A DNA stretch of 37,289 nt. Origin: an uncultured Erysipelotrichaceae bacterium. Lineage in GTDB: Bacteria > Bacillota_I > Bacilli_A > RF39 > UBA660. Every line of letters starts with the position of its first letter. Position 1 is the stretch's first letter. Below are positions 1 through 8,451 of the stretch, in pieces. The stretch lies in the NCBI GenBank assembly GCA_902788975.1, contig CADAMI010000014.1, forward strand, positions 1 through 37,289, given 5' to 3'. The notes beneath the pieces are model-generated. The model saw only the letters and a program-made list of their open reading frames with translations, was not told the DNA's origin and did not search any database. Position numbers and translations under genes: made by a program.

Positions 1-1
1 T

Positions 2-607
2 GCTATAAAAGATATGGGCTTTAATGAAATACAATTTGATTATGTAAGATTCCCAGAAACAGCCTATCAAATGTCTCAAAATAGTAATACTAATTTTAGA
101 AATGCTTACGAGGAAGAAAAAGCCGAAGCTGTGCAAAATTTCTTATTTTATGCCGCTGATCAGATCCATAAAGAAGGAGCCTATTTGTCAGTAGATGTTT
201 TTGGAGAATGTTCCAGTGAATATGTAACTTCTTATGGACAGTATTGGCCTGCCATCTCTAATATAGTAGATGCAATTAGTTCAATGCCGTATACTGACCA
301 CTTTGGAAGAAATATTGATACATGGAGTAATGCTTATCAAACCGTGTATAACTGGGCAACTGGTGCCGCTAAGAGGCAAACCGAAATACCAACGCCAGCC
401 GTTGCCAGAACATGGATTACTGCGTATGATACACCTTACTGGAACCCAACAGTTGTCTATAATGCATCAAAAATTAGTGATCAGGCACAAGCACTAGTAG
501 ATGCAGGACTTGATGGTGGTTTTATTACTTGGCATTCTGGATCAAGTTTGAGTAAATATAACCAAATTGCTTCTGCCTTTTCAAAGGATTATCAAAAAAA
601 TAGTTAG
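2..607 (+). CDS. Putative glycoside hydrolase, DUF4015 family (5' truncated by window edge)
   Basis: This is the C-terminal 201 residues of a protein that begins before the window; the frame is open from base 2 and ends at TAG. The segment near the start containing QFDYVRFP is typical of the DUF4015/COG1306 family of TIM-barrel putative glycosidases, which are usually secreted or lipid-anchored and thought to act on cell-surface or other polysaccharides. A later stretch with FITWHSGSS fits the last barrel strand. The N-terminus, including any signal peptide, is outside the window. yutD follows nine bases later, so the two are probably co-transcribed. Family assignment is good; the substrate cannot be stated. 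Confidence 0.75.
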   Translation, partial: AIKDMGFNEIQFDYVRFPETAYQMSQNSNTNFRNAYEEEKAEAVQNFLFYAADQIHKEGAYLSVDVFGECSSEYVTSYGQYWPAISNIVDAISSMPYTDHFGRNIDTWSNAYQTVYNWATGAAKRQTEIPTPAVARTWITAYDTPYWNPTVVYNASKISDQAQALVDAGLDGGFITWHSGSSLSKYNQIASAFSKDYQKNS

Positions 608-616
608 GAGTAAAAA

Positions 617-892
617 ATGAAAATAGAAATAGAAAATAGAGAATATGAATTAATAAAAAATTATAAAGATGCCTTTGATAAAGATATTTTTACAGAGAAA
701 TATACCGATTATTATTATGATTATGATTATATTGTCGGTGATATAGCTTATGGAAAATTGCGATTAAAAGGATTTTATGATGAGAAGAACAAAAAAGTTA
801 ATAAAATTAATAATTTTAAAAATGTAGATGATTATATTAAGAAAAATTGCGCTAGTGATTGCAAACATTTTATTTTAAAAAAAAGTAAATAA
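617..892 (+). CDS. yutD: YutD family protein (DUF1027)
   Basis: A 91-residue acidic/aromatic protein with the YutD pattern: a DYDYIVGDIAYGKLRLKGFY block at about residues 36-55, then a predicted strand and VDDYIKKNC...CKHFIL at the C-terminus. The Bacillus homologue is about 100 residues and conserved across Firmicutes; its function is not established. The start is supported by GGAGTAAAAA just upstream. It lies nine bases behind the glycosidase gene and is probably transcribed with it. yutI- and yutH-like genes, which neighbour yutD in Bacillus, occur in this window about 12 kb away, so the locus has been split. Confidence 0.8.
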   Translation: MKIEIENREYELIKNYKDAFDKDIFTEKYTDYYYDYDYIVGDIAYGKLRLKGFYDEKNKKVNKINNFKNVDDYIKKNCASDCKHFILKKSK

Positions 893-1035
893 ATAAAATG
901 CCAAGTGCATAAAAAATATTGTTGTTAGAAAATAAATATGATATTATTTAAATGTAGAATATGAATAAAAGGAAACATTTTGAAATAAAACCTGCGTAAT
1001 CCCATAAGCTTTAGATTTTGGGTTAAGGAAGAACA
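893..1035. other. Intergenic stretch before terminator; possible small RNA
   Basis: No ORF is visible. The last 70 bases (about 965-1035) are less AT-rich than the flanks and contain CCTGCG followed by a hairpin in which CCCATAA (about 1001) can pair with TTTTGGG (about 1021), leading directly into a strong terminator. A weak promoter-like TTGTTA...TATTTA lies near 922-950. This could be a small RNA or just the 3' UTR of yutD. CCTGCG recalls the 3' arm of 6S RNA, but I find no matching 5' closing strand, so I do not call it 6S. Confidence 0.3.
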
Positions 1036-1066
1036 AAAACTTCAATCTAGTTGATTGAAGTTTTTT
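1036..1066 (+). terminator. Rho-independent terminator
   Basis: ACTTCAATC (1039-1047) pairs with GATTGAAGT (1053-1061) over a five-base loop and is followed by six T. It ends plus-strand transcription from yutD or the unexplained stretch, and the minus-strand gene ending at 1065 converges on it. Confidence 0.85.
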
Positions 1067-1460
1067 ATATAAAGAATGTTGGCATGTCACTATTATTATT
1101 ACCAGTAGTTGTTACCTTTTCTATTGAGATAAGTTTATCATTTTTGTCTATAACCATATTATTGATATTACCATTATTATGAGGAATATTATTAATTGTC
1201 TCGTTTCTGAATGCCTTCGCCAAATTAAGCATATTCTTAACATTATTTACAACTGGCTTTGCCTGCCTTACTAATGGAATAGTTTGATTCATAACGTTGA
1301 GTGTTTTATTTGCTCCACTTAATAAATTACTCCAATTAAAAGTCCGAAGACCTTGAAACAACCTACCAAATAGTCCCATTCCCCTAGTTACTGTATATCC
1401 ATTCCTTATCATTGTTGGATTTATTGCCATACTGGGCATAAAATATCTTCCTGGATTCAT
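1065..1460 (-). CDS. YqfQ/VrrA-like spore coat protein
   Basis: A 131-residue basic protein. Residues about 27-90 (GMGLFGRLFQGL, then a helical stretch with repeated hydrophobics ending NMLNLAKAFR) match the layout of the YqfQ/VrrA family, in which a Gly/Leu/Phe-rich segment precedes a conserved amphipathic helix. YqfQ is a spore coat-associated protein in Bacillus. The C-terminal 40 residues are Asn-rich and look disordered. AGGAAGG sits upstream of the ATG. It is transcribed alone, divergently from pilC. The assignment rests on pattern rather than alignment; a generic secreted or coat-like protein is the alternative. Confidence 0.55.
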   Translation of the reverse strand: MNPGRYFMPSMAINPTMIRNGYTVTRGMGLFGRLFQGLRTFNWSNLLSGANKTLNVMNQTIPLVRQAKPVVNNVKNMLNLAKAFRNETINNIPHNNGNINNMVIDKNDKLISIEKVTTTGNNNSDMPTFFI

Positions 1461-1506
1461 AAAATTATTCCTTCCTAAAATAATATATGTAAATAAACAA
1501 AAAAAG

Positions 1507-1535
1507 TTTAAAAAAAAACATATTTATGATACAAT
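1507..1535 (+). promoter_or_regulatory. Promoter for pilC operon
   Basis: TTTAAA (1507-1512), a 17-base spacer, and TACAAT (1530-1535) preceded by TGA, an extended -10. The spacing is that of a sigma-A promoter and it lies 37 bases before the pilC start. Confidence 0.6.
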
Positions 1536-1571
1536 ATAATTATAAATAAAAATAATAAGGTGGTGTATATA

Positions 1572-2936
1572 ATGAATGATGCTCAAAATAATATAAATTC
1601 TAATATAAATCAACAATTAAATAACATTCATACTCAAAATGCAAATAATACAAATCAAGTACCTATAAGCAATCAAATTCGAACTGATTTTTCAGACCGA
1701 AATAATAATGCTAAAAATGTTAAATTAACAAGATATAAATATAAAGTAAAAGATCAAACTGGTAAAATAATTGAAAGTTATTTTGATGCTGAAAATAAAA
1801 TTGATGTTGAATCTTTTTTGTTAAATAAGTCATATGAAATCATTTCAATTCAAGAAGATAAATTATCTACATCCTTAGGATTGACTCTAAGCAACAAAAA
1901 AATGAATGCAAAAGAATTAAATTTCTTCTTAACTCAATTATCAACCTATGTAAAATCTGGTATTCCATTACTTGATTCAATGGAAATTTTGAGTAGACAA
2001 GTAAAAAATAAAAGCACTCAGATGTTATATCGTAAAATTGTGTTTGAATTAAGTAGGGGAGTAACATTTAGTAACTGCCTTGAAAAGCAAGGAAAAGTAT
2101 TTCCTAAAATGCTCATAAACATGTTAAAGACATCAGAAATGACTGGCGACCTAACAGGAGTATTGGATGATATGGCTGCATATTACAAAAGACAAGATAG
2201 TAATCGAAAACAAATAATAAATGCTATGACTTATCCATCTGTACTATTGATTTTTGCAGTAGCAGTTTTAACTTTTGTAATAACATATGTTGTTCCTCAG
2301 TTTACTTCGATGTACGAATCAGCTGGATCAACACTTCCAAAAATAACAATTACAATAATAAATATTAGTTCATATATTACTAAAAATTGGTATATTATAT
2401 TACTAACTATAATTGCGATAGTAGTAACTTTTACATTTTTATATAGATCATCCAAAAAGGTAAAATATATAACTCAATATATTATAATGCATATTCCGGT
2501 GGTCAAAGAAATAATAAAATATAATCAATTAGTTACTTTTACAAGCACATTTGCCACTTTAATTAAGCATGATGTATTTATAACTGATAGTATGGATATA
2601 TTAAGTAAAATAACCGATAACGAAATATATAAAGAATTAATTGATAGCGCAATTTCTAATCTAGGAAAAGGAAATGGTGTTTCGGTTGCATTTAAAGGAA
2701 AATGGGCATTTCCAGAAACAGCATATGAAATGTTATATACCGGAGAAAAAACTGGTAAACTAGGTGAAATGATGACTCATGTTTCGGAGTTTTATCAAGA
2801 AGAACAAACAAATATTATCGCCAGATTAAAAAGTTTGGTAGAGCCAATTATGATTGTAATGCTGGCAGTTTTAGTAGGTGTAATTCTACTGGCAGTTGTT
2901 GTTCCTATGTTTGATATATATAGCAAAATAATTTAA
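1572..2936 (+). CDS. Type II secretion/type IV pilus inner-membrane protein (PilC/ComGB family)
   Basis: A 454-residue polytopic protein with two T2SF domains: the first from about residue 110 (LNFFLTQLSTYVKSGIPLLDSMEIL), the second from about residue 325 (YNQLVTFTSTFATLIKHDVFITDSM). Three membrane segments follow the usual order, the last ending VVVPMFDIYSKII. Such proteins form the platform that couples the assembly ATPase to pseudopilin insertion. The first 50 residues are unusually rich in Asn and Gln and are probably disordered. I start it at the ATG at 1572, behind AAGGTGGT, rather than the in-frame GTG at 1560, which overlaps that ribosome site. No PilB/ComGA ATPase or canonical pseudopilin is in the window. 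Confidence 0.9.
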   Translation: MNDAQNNINSNINQQLNNIHTQNANNTNQVPISNQIRTDFSDRNNNAKNVKLTRYKYKVKDQTGKIIESYFDAENKIDVESFLLNKSYEIISIQEDKLSTSLGLTLSNKKMNAKELNFFLTQLSTYVKSGIPLLDSMEILSRQVKNKSTQMLYRKIVFELSRGVTFSNCLEKQGKVFPKMLINMLKTSEMTGDLTGVLDDMAAYYKRQDSNRKQIINAMTYPSVLLIFAVAVLTFVITYVVPQFTSMYESAGSTLPKITITIINISSYITKNWYIILLTIIAIVVTFTFLYRSSKKVKYITQYIIMHIPVVKEIIKYNQLVTFTSTFATLIKHDVFITDSMDILSKITDNEIYKELIDSAISNLGKGNGVSVAFKGKWAFPETAYEMLYTGEKTGKLGEMMTHVSEFYQEEQTNIIARLKSLVEPIMIVMLAVLVGVILLAVVVPMFDIYSKII

Positions 2937-2947
2937 GGAGTTTAATT

Positions 2948-3712
2948 ATGCAAAATTTATATCTATTAATATTTTTCATCATTGGAAGTATAATGGGCTC
3001 ATTTTATCATGTTTTAGCAAACAGATTATCTAAGGAACAATCTATTATTTCTCCACCATCACATTGTGAAAAATGCAATCATCAGTTAAAATGGTATGAA
3101 TTAATTCCAATCATTTCATATATTATTCAAGGTGGAAAATGCCGTAAATGTAAATCCAAAATGAGTATAAGTTATCTCTTAATGGAGATATGTACCGGAA
3201 TATTATTCGCTGTATGTTATCATTCATTCGACTTTACCCTTGAACTAATTAGTGCCTTACTATTTGTATCATGCCTAATAATAACAATAATTAGTGATAT
3301 AGAATATATGATTATTCTTGATGAAGTATTAATTGTCTCAATTTTTGGTATAATAATAGTAGATCTTTTCGACATAGGTGTATATGAAACATCGATGAGA
3401 ATATTATCAGGGTTAGGAGCTTTTGCCACAATGCTATTAATAAAAAAAATAGGCGATGTCGTTTTTAAACAAGAATCTTTAGGCGGTGGCGATATTAAAT
3501 TAATGTTCTTGGTAGGACTAGTAATTGGGTATCCAATGGCAGTGTGCAACATTTTCTTTGCCACTTTTATTGCATTTCCAATTGCATTATATCTATTAAT
3601 ATCAAAAAAAGACAATATCATTCCATTTGGCCCATTTTTAAGTATGTCTGCTATTCTATTATATATTTGGGGACTAAATTTTACTGATATAATTAATTTT
3701 ATCCTAGCATAG
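2948..3712 (+). CDS. Prepilin peptidase (PilD/ComC, A24 aspartic protease)
   Basis: A 254-residue integral membrane protein that cleaves and N-methylates prepilins at the inner face of the membrane. The N-terminal methyltransferase domain has its zinc-type cysteines at C40, C43, C65 and C68. The peptidase aspartates are visible as D117 in SDIEYM and D182 in GGGDIKL. Eight or so hydrophobic segments match the family. It starts 12 bases after pilC with GGAG upstream, so the two are co-transcribed. Both catalytic Asp are present, so it should be active. Confidence 0.92.
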   Translation: MQNLYLLIFFIIGSIMGSFYHVLANRLSKEQSIISPPSHCEKCNHQLKWYELIPIISYIIQGGKCRKCKSKMSISYLLMEICTGILFAVCYHSFDFTLELISALLFVSCLIITIISDIEYMIILDEVLIVSIFGIIIVDLFDIGVYETSMRILSGLGAFATMLLIKKIGDVVFKQESLGGGDIKLMFLVGLVIGYPMAVCNIFFATFIAFPIALYLLISKKDNIIPFGPFLSMSAILLYIWGLNFTDIINFILA

Positions 3713-3729
3713 AGGAAAGAAGGAATAAG

Positions 3730-4209
3730 ATGACGAAAAAATCAATTTATATAATTCTATTTATAATGTTATTTACTATTAGTATTTTGTCAATATATAC
3801 AACTTTTGCCTATGATGAAGAAACTGAAAAAATAGATGAATCAACCGCTAATTATAATTTAATATATTCGTTAAAAGAGGCATCTAACAAACAAATATCA
3901 GTTGCATCAAAAGAAACTAAATGTGTTGATATAATTCTTAATAACACATATAATTCAACAGTTAAGTATGGCATGTATTACCGACTATTAAAACCAAATA
4001 AAATGCCTGACAATATAAATGTAAGTTTATCTGAAGATTCAATTGATTTATTACAAAATACGATAAAATCAGGGGAGAATAGAAAAGTTTCAATAAAAAT
4101 TGAAAACAATTCAGAATACAATATAGAATTAATAATTGGGGCATTAGTAGGTTTTGAAAATGGCAATATTGAAGAATTGTTAAAGGATAATGAAATAATA
4201 ATTAAATAA
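3730..4209 (+). CDS. Secreted or membrane-anchored protein of unknown function, camelysin/TasA-like layout
   Basis: A 159-residue protein with an N-terminal hydrophobic segment (about residues 5-26, ending TTFAYDEE) that serves as signal peptide or anchor. The rest is rich in predicted beta-strands and Asn, with short motifs such as VSIKIENNS. The layout resembles the two TasA/camelysin-like proteins encoded at 5316-6473, though identity is low by eye. It lies 17 bases after the prepilin peptidase gene and 16 before gap, inside the same apparent operon. No prepilin-type cleavage site is seen, so it is unlikely to be a classical substrate of the adjacent peptidase. Function unknown. Confidence 0.6.
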   Translation: MTKKSIYIILFIMLFTISILSIYTTFAYDEETEKIDESTANYNLIYSLKEASNKQISVASKETKCVDIILNNTYNSTVKYGMYYRLLKPNKMPDNINVSLSEDSIDLLQNTIKSGENRKVSIKIENNSEYNIELIIGALVGFENGNIEELLKDNEIIIK

Positions 4210-4225
4210 AGGAAAGAGGAAAAAT

Positions 4226-5218
4226 ATGAAAAAAATAGCCATAAATGGATTTGGAAGAATAGGTAGGTTGGTTTTTAGAATTATTGAAGAACTAGACGAT
4301 ATGGAAGTTGTTGCTATAAATGATTTATCAACACCAGAAGAATTGGCATATCTATTGAAATATGACACTAACCATGGGAGATATTCCAAAAAAGTAACTT
4401 TTGACAATGAAGCAATATATGTAGAAAATAGAAAAGTAAATGTATACAAAGAGATGGAACCTAGTAAATTACCATGGAGTAGTCTTGGAATAGATGTCGT
4501 TTTGGAATGTACTGGAAAATTTACAAGTAAAGATGGAGCAAATCTCCACATAGAAGCTGGAGCTAAAAAAGTATTAATTTCAGCTCCAGGTAAAGGAGAG
4601 ATGAAAACGATTGTCTATAATGTTAATGATAGTATATTAACGCCTGAAGATACTATTGTATCTGCTGCTTCTTGTACAACAAACTGTTTGGCACCAGTAC
4701 TTAAAGTACTAGATGATAATTTTAAAATTGTTAAAGGTAATATGACAACTATCCATGCCTATACAAATGATCAAGTAACATTAGATGTATCACATAAAAA
4801 AGGAATTCTTGAAAGACGTGGAAGAGCATGCGCAATGAATATGATTCCAACATCTACTGGTGCTGCTAAAGCAATTGGAAAAGTTTTACCAAATTTAGAT
4901 GGAAAAATTTTAGGTTCAGCCATAAGAGTTCCTGTACCAGATGGTTCATTAATAGATCTAACAGTTGAATTAACTAAAAATACCACAAAAGATGAAATTA
5001 ACAATATATTCAAAGCAAATAGCAATATAACATTGCATTACACCGAAGATCCTATCGTTTCATCGGATATTATCTCATCAGACTGCGGAGCTACAGTAGA
5101 CGGGAATTTAACTAATATAATTGAAATAGATGGAAAACAATTAGTGCATATTGTTGCATGGTATGATAATGAAATGGGTTATTCTTACCAAATGGTAAGA
5201 ACATTACAAAAAATGTAA
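4226..5218 (+). CDS. gap: Glyceraldehyde-3-phosphate dehydrogenase
   Basis: A 330-residue GAPDH of full length: NAD-binding NGFGRIGR at residues 7-14, an acidic residue after the second strand (IND, D33) pointing to NAD rather than NADP, catalytic C150 in SAASCTTNC and H177 in TTIHAYT. It oxidises glyceraldehyde-3-phosphate to 1,3-bisphosphoglycerate in glycolysis. AAAGGAAAGAGG precedes the ATG. It is the last gene of the run starting at pilC, an unusual setting since gap is normally beside pgk, tpi and cggR. A T-rich tract after the stop may terminate transcription, although no strong hairpin is seen. Confidence 0.97.
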   Translation: MKKIAINGFGRIGRLVFRIIEELDDMEVVAINDLSTPEELAYLLKYDTNHGRYSKKVTFDNEAIYVENRKVNVYKEMEPSKLPWSSLGIDVVLECTGKFTSKDGANLHIEAGAKKVLISAPGKGEMKTIVYNVNDSILTPEDTIVSAASCTTNCLAPVLKVLDDNFKIVKGNMTTIHAYTNDQVTLDVSHKKGILERRGRACAMNMIPTSTGAAKAIGKVLPNLDGKILGSAIRVPVPDGSLIDLTVELTKNTTKDEINNIFKANSNITLHYTEDPIVSSDIISSDCGATVDGNLTNIIEIDGKQLVHIVAWYDNEMGYSYQMVRTLQKM

Positions 5219-5253
5219 AAAAATAACTCTTTTTTTCTAATATAAATTTAAAG

Positions 5254-5282
5254 TTGAAATAATAAAAAAAATATGTTATTAT
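5254..5282 (+). promoter_or_regulatory. Promoter for the TasA-like gene pair
   Basis: TTGAAA (5254-5259), a 17-base spacer and TATTAT (5277-5282), 33 bases before the start of the next gene. Confidence 0.65.
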
Positions 5283-5315
5283 ATTTATGTAAATAATAGC
5301 AAAGTAGGTGATGCA

Positions 5316-5885
5316 ATGGAATTAAAAAAGATTATAATTGTTCTAAGTATTACCATAGCTATTGCTATCGCAATAATGTTTGGTGCCAGTTATGCCTGGT
5401 ATGCCTATAAAAATGCTGAGACTAATATAAGTGGAGGAACAATCAAAGAAACACCAACTATTATCTTTTCACAAACAGAATATATTTCTTTAAAACAAAC
5501 ACTTCCAATTAAAGATAACGACAGGTATAATTATGCCAACAAGAATAGTTTTACAATTACTATTGATAAAAATTTAGAAGATTATGAAAAAGGAATCGAA
5601 ATATCACTAATTAATATTAATATGGCAGATGAACTAAAAATTGCTAATTATAAATATGAATTATTACAAAATAATATAAAAGTTGCCAATGGTGATTTTA
5701 GCAATATTGGATCAAATAAATCATTAATAATAATGCCAATGACAAAACTTTCACCGGCGACCTATCCAACAACATATTCGTATGAATTATTAATATGGTT
5801 AAGTGATGATGAAAGTAATCAAAACACATTGATGAATAAAGGATTCAGTGCCAAAATAAGTATAAATAGTGCAATCAAAAAGTAG
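5316..5885 (+). CDS. TasA/camelysin-like secreted protein (first of pair)
   Basis: A 189-residue protein whose N-terminus is a basic start plus a long hydrophobic core ending FGASYAWYAYKNAET, very like the signal peptides of SipW-processed TasA/CalY proteins (G-T-x-A-x-F). The mature part alternates strands (TIIFSQTEY, NSFTITIDKN, IEISLININ) as expected for a beta-sandwich fibre protein. TasA forms biofilm matrix fibres on the cell surface in Bacillus. It has its own promoter and an AGGTGATG ribosome site and is followed 15 bases later by a related gene. Family placement is by signal peptide and layout; it may instead be a lineage-specific surface protein. Confidence 0.5.
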   Translation: MELKKIIIVLSITIAIAIAIMFGASYAWYAYKNAETNISGGTIKETPTIIFSQTEYISLKQTLPIKDNDRYNYANKNSFTITIDKNLEDYEKGIEISLININMADELKIANYKYELLQNNIKVANGDFSNIGSNKSLIIMPMTKLSPATYPTTYSYELLIWLSDDESNQNTLMNKGFSAKISINSAIKK

Positions 5886-5900
5886 AAAGAAGGTAATAAA

Positions 5901-6473
5901 ATGACTAAGAAATATGTTTTGACAATCTCAAGCATTTTATTACTTATAATAATAACTATTATTGGAGCAACATATGCATACTATTCAATTATTGTTTCTG
6001 ACAATAATAATGTTCTAGGAAATTCTAAAAAATATGAAATATTATATAGCGGCGGTACACATATAACTGGCGATATTCAGGCCGTTGCAAGAAAAGAAGA
6101 TGGCAAGTCAACTATTGTTCAGATAGGTTTAGCAAGTGGTAGTGCCAAAGCCAATGCCACATTATATATTGATATTGTAAACATAAGCAGAAATTTAGCT
6201 ATTGCTGGATTCAAATGGGAAGTCTATCGAATAGAAGGTTCAAATGAAGTGTATGTAAATGATGGTAATTTTGCTAGTAAAGAAACTGGAAATGAAATAC
6301 CAATTGTTACTGATTATCCACTAACAGATACAGAAAATGAAACATTAACGCAATTTAAAGTTTATTTCTGGATAGATGGAAACAATTCTGATAACAATAT
6401 TGAAGGTGGCACCTTTGAAGGATATATTGGCGCTAGAACTGATGTCTTAACTGGTATTGTTAAAACAAGTTAA
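5901..6473 (+). CDS. TasA/camelysin-like secreted protein (second of pair)
   Basis: A 190-residue protein with the same build as its upstream neighbour: hydrophobic signal segment ending IGATYAYYS at about residue 28, then a beta-rich mature domain (ATLYIDIVNIS, FKWEVYRIEGS, LTQFKVYFWIDG). The repeated GA(S/T)YA(W/Y)Y motif at the signal end in both proteins suggests one dedicated processing route. The ribosome site is AGAAAGAAGG. The only signal peptidase in the window (23679-24176) is of the bacterial Ser/Lys type, not SipW. A clear terminator follows. Function is inferred from layout only. Confidence 0.5.
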   Translation: MTKKYVLTISSILLLIIITIIGATYAYYSIIVSDNNNVLGNSKKYEILYSGGTHITGDIQAVARKEDGKSTIVQIGLASGSAKANATLYIDIVNISRNLAIAGFKWEVYRIEGSNEVYVNDGNFASKETGNEIPIVTDYPLTDTENETLTQFKVYFWIDGNNSDNNIEGGTFEGYIGARTDVLTGIVKTS

Positions 6474-6525
6474 AAAGAATAATAAATTATTATGAACATA
6501 TAATATAATGTCATAAGTGACAGAG

Positions 6526-6557
6526 AAAACACAAGTGTTTGTGTTTTTTTCTTTTTT
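6526..6557 (+). terminator. Rho-independent terminator
   Basis: AAAACACAA pairs with TTGTGTTTT across a GTGT loop and runs into T-rich sequence. It ends the TasA-like gene pair. Confidence 0.85.
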
Positions 6558-6584
6558 CTGTTATACTTTAATAGAGGTAATAAA

Positions 6585-7232
6585 ATGAGAAAAATATTAA
6601 AGTTAATATTGATATTTACAATACTATTAGCAATAATCAACTTCTATATTATTTCAACAACTAAAAGAAGAATAATTGAAATAAGTAATATTGAAGATAA
6701 AGATTATGATTGTATTGTCGTATTAGGCGCTGGAATTAAAAACAATAAACCAAGTCCTATGCTAGAAGATAGATTATTAACAGCTATTGAATTGTATAAT
6801 AATAAAGCAGCTCCTAAAATCTTAGTTAGTGGTGATCACGAATATAAAGATTATGATGAAGTAAATGTCATGAAAAATTATCTAAAAGAAAATGGTATCC
6901 CTTCAGAAGACATATTTATGGATCATGCTGGCTTATCATCATATGACAGTATCTATCGTACAAAAAAAATATTTAAAGCTGATAAAGTAATAATTGTAAC
7001 TCAGAAGTACCATTTATACCGTTCACTTTATATTGCCAAAAGTATTGATTTAAATGCTTATGGCGTATCTGCTACTAAAAGAGAATATATGAACCAAACA
7101 AAAAGAGATATTCGAGAAATAGCTGCTAGAATAAAAGATTTTTTAAAATGTTTAATTAAACCAGAACCAACATATCTTGGTGAAGTTATTCCAATTAAAG
7201 GCAATGGCGATCGAACTGACGATAATAAATAA
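6585..7232 (+). CDS. YdcF/SanA-family membrane-anchored protein (DUF218)
   Basis: A 215-residue protein with one N-terminal membrane segment (about residues 4-23) and a DUF218 domain: CIVVLGAG at about residue 45, a central ILVSGDHEYKDYDE and VIIVTQKYHLYRSLYIAKS. Members such as SanA, YdcF and ElyC affect envelope integrity or vancomycin permeability; the reaction is unknown. It has its own start region (TATACT near 6563, AGAGGTAATAAA ribosome site) and is followed by a terminator, so it is probably monocistronic. Confidence 0.85.
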   Translation: MRKILKLILIFTILLAIINFYIISTTKRRIIEISNIEDKDYDCIVVLGAGIKNNKPSPMLEDRLLTAIELYNNKAAPKILVSGDHEYKDYDEVNVMKNYLKENGIPSEDIFMDHAGLSSYDSIYRTKKIFKADKVIIVTQKYHLYRSLYIAKSIDLNAYGVSATKREYMNQTKRDIREIAARIKDFLKCLIKPEPTYLGEVIPIKGNGDRTDDNK

Positions 7233-7256
7233 CACAGTAAACTATACTGTGTTTTT
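7231..7256 (+). terminator. Rho-independent terminator
   Basis: AACACAGTA pairs with TACTGTGTT over a short loop, then a T run. It starts on the last base of the YdcF gene. Confidence 0.8.
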
Positions 7257-7295
7257 AAATATCTAATAAAAAAAGTAAACTAATTGTTAAAAATG

Positions 7296-7304
7296 TGCTA
7301 TAAT
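7296..7304 (+). promoter_or_regulatory. Extended -10 promoter for queA
   Basis: TGCTATAAT is a perfect TGn-TATAAT extended -10. No good -35 is present at the expected position. It lies 25 bases before the queA GTG. Confidence 0.6.
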
Positions 7305-7328
7305 ATAATGCAGTTTGGGAGTGGTCGT

Positions 7329-8354
7329 GTGAAAACTGAAGATTTTAATTATTATTTACCTGAAGAATTAATAGCTCAAACGCCATTAGAAAAAAGAGAT
7401 GATTCTCGATTAATGGTGCTTGATCGTAAAACGGGAGAAATAAAACATGAAATATTCTATAATATAATTAATTATTTAAATAAAGATGATATTCTAGTCC
7501 TAAATGATACTAAAGTAATGCCTGCTAGGATTATTGGTGAAAAACAAGATACAAAAGCAGTTATTGAATTATTATTGCTTAAAAATATTGAAAATGATAA
7601 ATGGGAAGTACTTGTTAAACCAGCCAAAAGAGTGAAAATTGGAACTATTATTTCATTTGGTAATGGCTTACTAACCGCAAAATGTCAAGAATTAGGCGAA
7701 GAAGGGATCCGTATTGTTGAATTTTTTTACAAAGGTATCTTTTATGAAATTTTAGACAAGTTAGGAAGTATGCCATTACCTCCATATATTAAAGCCAAAT
7801 TACAAGATAAAGATCGTTATCAAACAGTATATGCTAAAAATATTGGTTCGGCTGCTGCGCCAACCGCTGGTCTTCATTTTACTAAAGAGTTATTAAATAA
7901 AATTGAAAAAAAGGGTATAAAAATATGTTATATAACATTACATGTTGGTTTAGGTACATTTAGGCCAGTCAATGTCGAAGATGTTAAAACTCATAAAATG
8001 CATAGTGAATTTTATCAAATGACTAAAGAAGTGGCGGATGTTTTAAATAAAGGAAAAAAAGAAGGTAAAAGGATAGTTTCTGTTGGAACTACATCAACAA
8101 GAACTTTAGAAACTATTATGACCAAATATGGTGAATTTAAAGAAACTTCCGGATGGACAGATATCTTTATTTATCCAGGATATGAATTTAAAGCAATTGA
8201 TGCCCAAATTACTAATTTTCATTTACCAAAATCGACGTTAATTATGCTTGTTTCAGCTTTTGCTTCTAAAAAAATAATTCTTAATGCTTATGAAGAAGCT
8301 GTTAAAAACAAATATCGTTTCTTCTCATTTGGTGATTCTATGTTTATAAAATAA
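7329..8354 (+). CDS. queA: S-adenosylmethionine:tRNA ribosyltransferase-isomerase
   Basis: A 341-residue QueA. It transfers the ribosyl part of SAM to preQ1 in position 34 of tRNAs for His, Tyr, Asn and Asp, making epoxyqueuosine. Family signatures are [15 protein letters not shown] at the N-terminus, [31 protein letters not shown]-type sequence and [19 protein letters not shown] near the end. I take the GTG at 7329 (preceded by GGGAG) as start; an upstream in-frame TTG would add 15 residues overlapping the promoter. Retention of queuosine modification is notable in such a compact genome. No other queuosine gene is in the window. Confidence 0.95.
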   Translation: MKTEDFNYYLPEELIAQTPLEKRDDSRLMVLDRKTGEIKHEIFYNIINYLNKDDILVLNDTKVMPARIIGEKQDTKAVIELLLLKNIENDKWEVLVKPAKRVKIGTIISFGNGLLTAKCQELGEEGIRIVEFFYKGIFYEILDKLGSMPLPPYIKAKLQDKDRYQTVYAKNIGSAAAPTAGLHFTKELLNKIEKKGIKICYITLHVGLGTFRPVNVEDVKTHKMHSEFYQMTKEVADVLNKGKKEGKRIVSVGTTSTRTLETIMTKYGEFKETSGWTDIFIYPGYEFKAIDAQITNFHLPKSTLIMLVSAFASKKIILNAYEEAVKNKYRFFSFGDSMFIK

Positions 8355-8451
8355 CAAAAAAGTGTCAAATTTGTGTAAAATTAACAAAAAGTTAATAAAA
8401 ATAAAAGTAATCTCCAAGTTTTTTTGGAATATCATTATTGGAGGGGATAAA

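Noticed and set aside
893-1035. 6S RNA candidate (CCTGCG near the 3' end, terminator behind)
   Set aside because: No complementary 5' strand for the closing stem is found in the 200 bases upstream, so the defining long stem cannot form.
1560-1571. GTG start for the pilC homologue four codons upstream
   Set aside because: It overlaps the AAGGTGGT ribosome site that properly serves the ATG at 1572.
3220-3621. Long minus-strand open frame inside the prepilin peptidase gene
   Set aside because: It is a shadow of the plus-strand gene, which has clear catalytic motifs.
8362-8451. 30-residue N-terminal extension of DnaG
   Set aside because: The extension is unlike any primase N-terminus and contains the GGAGGGG ribosome site of the ATG at 8452.
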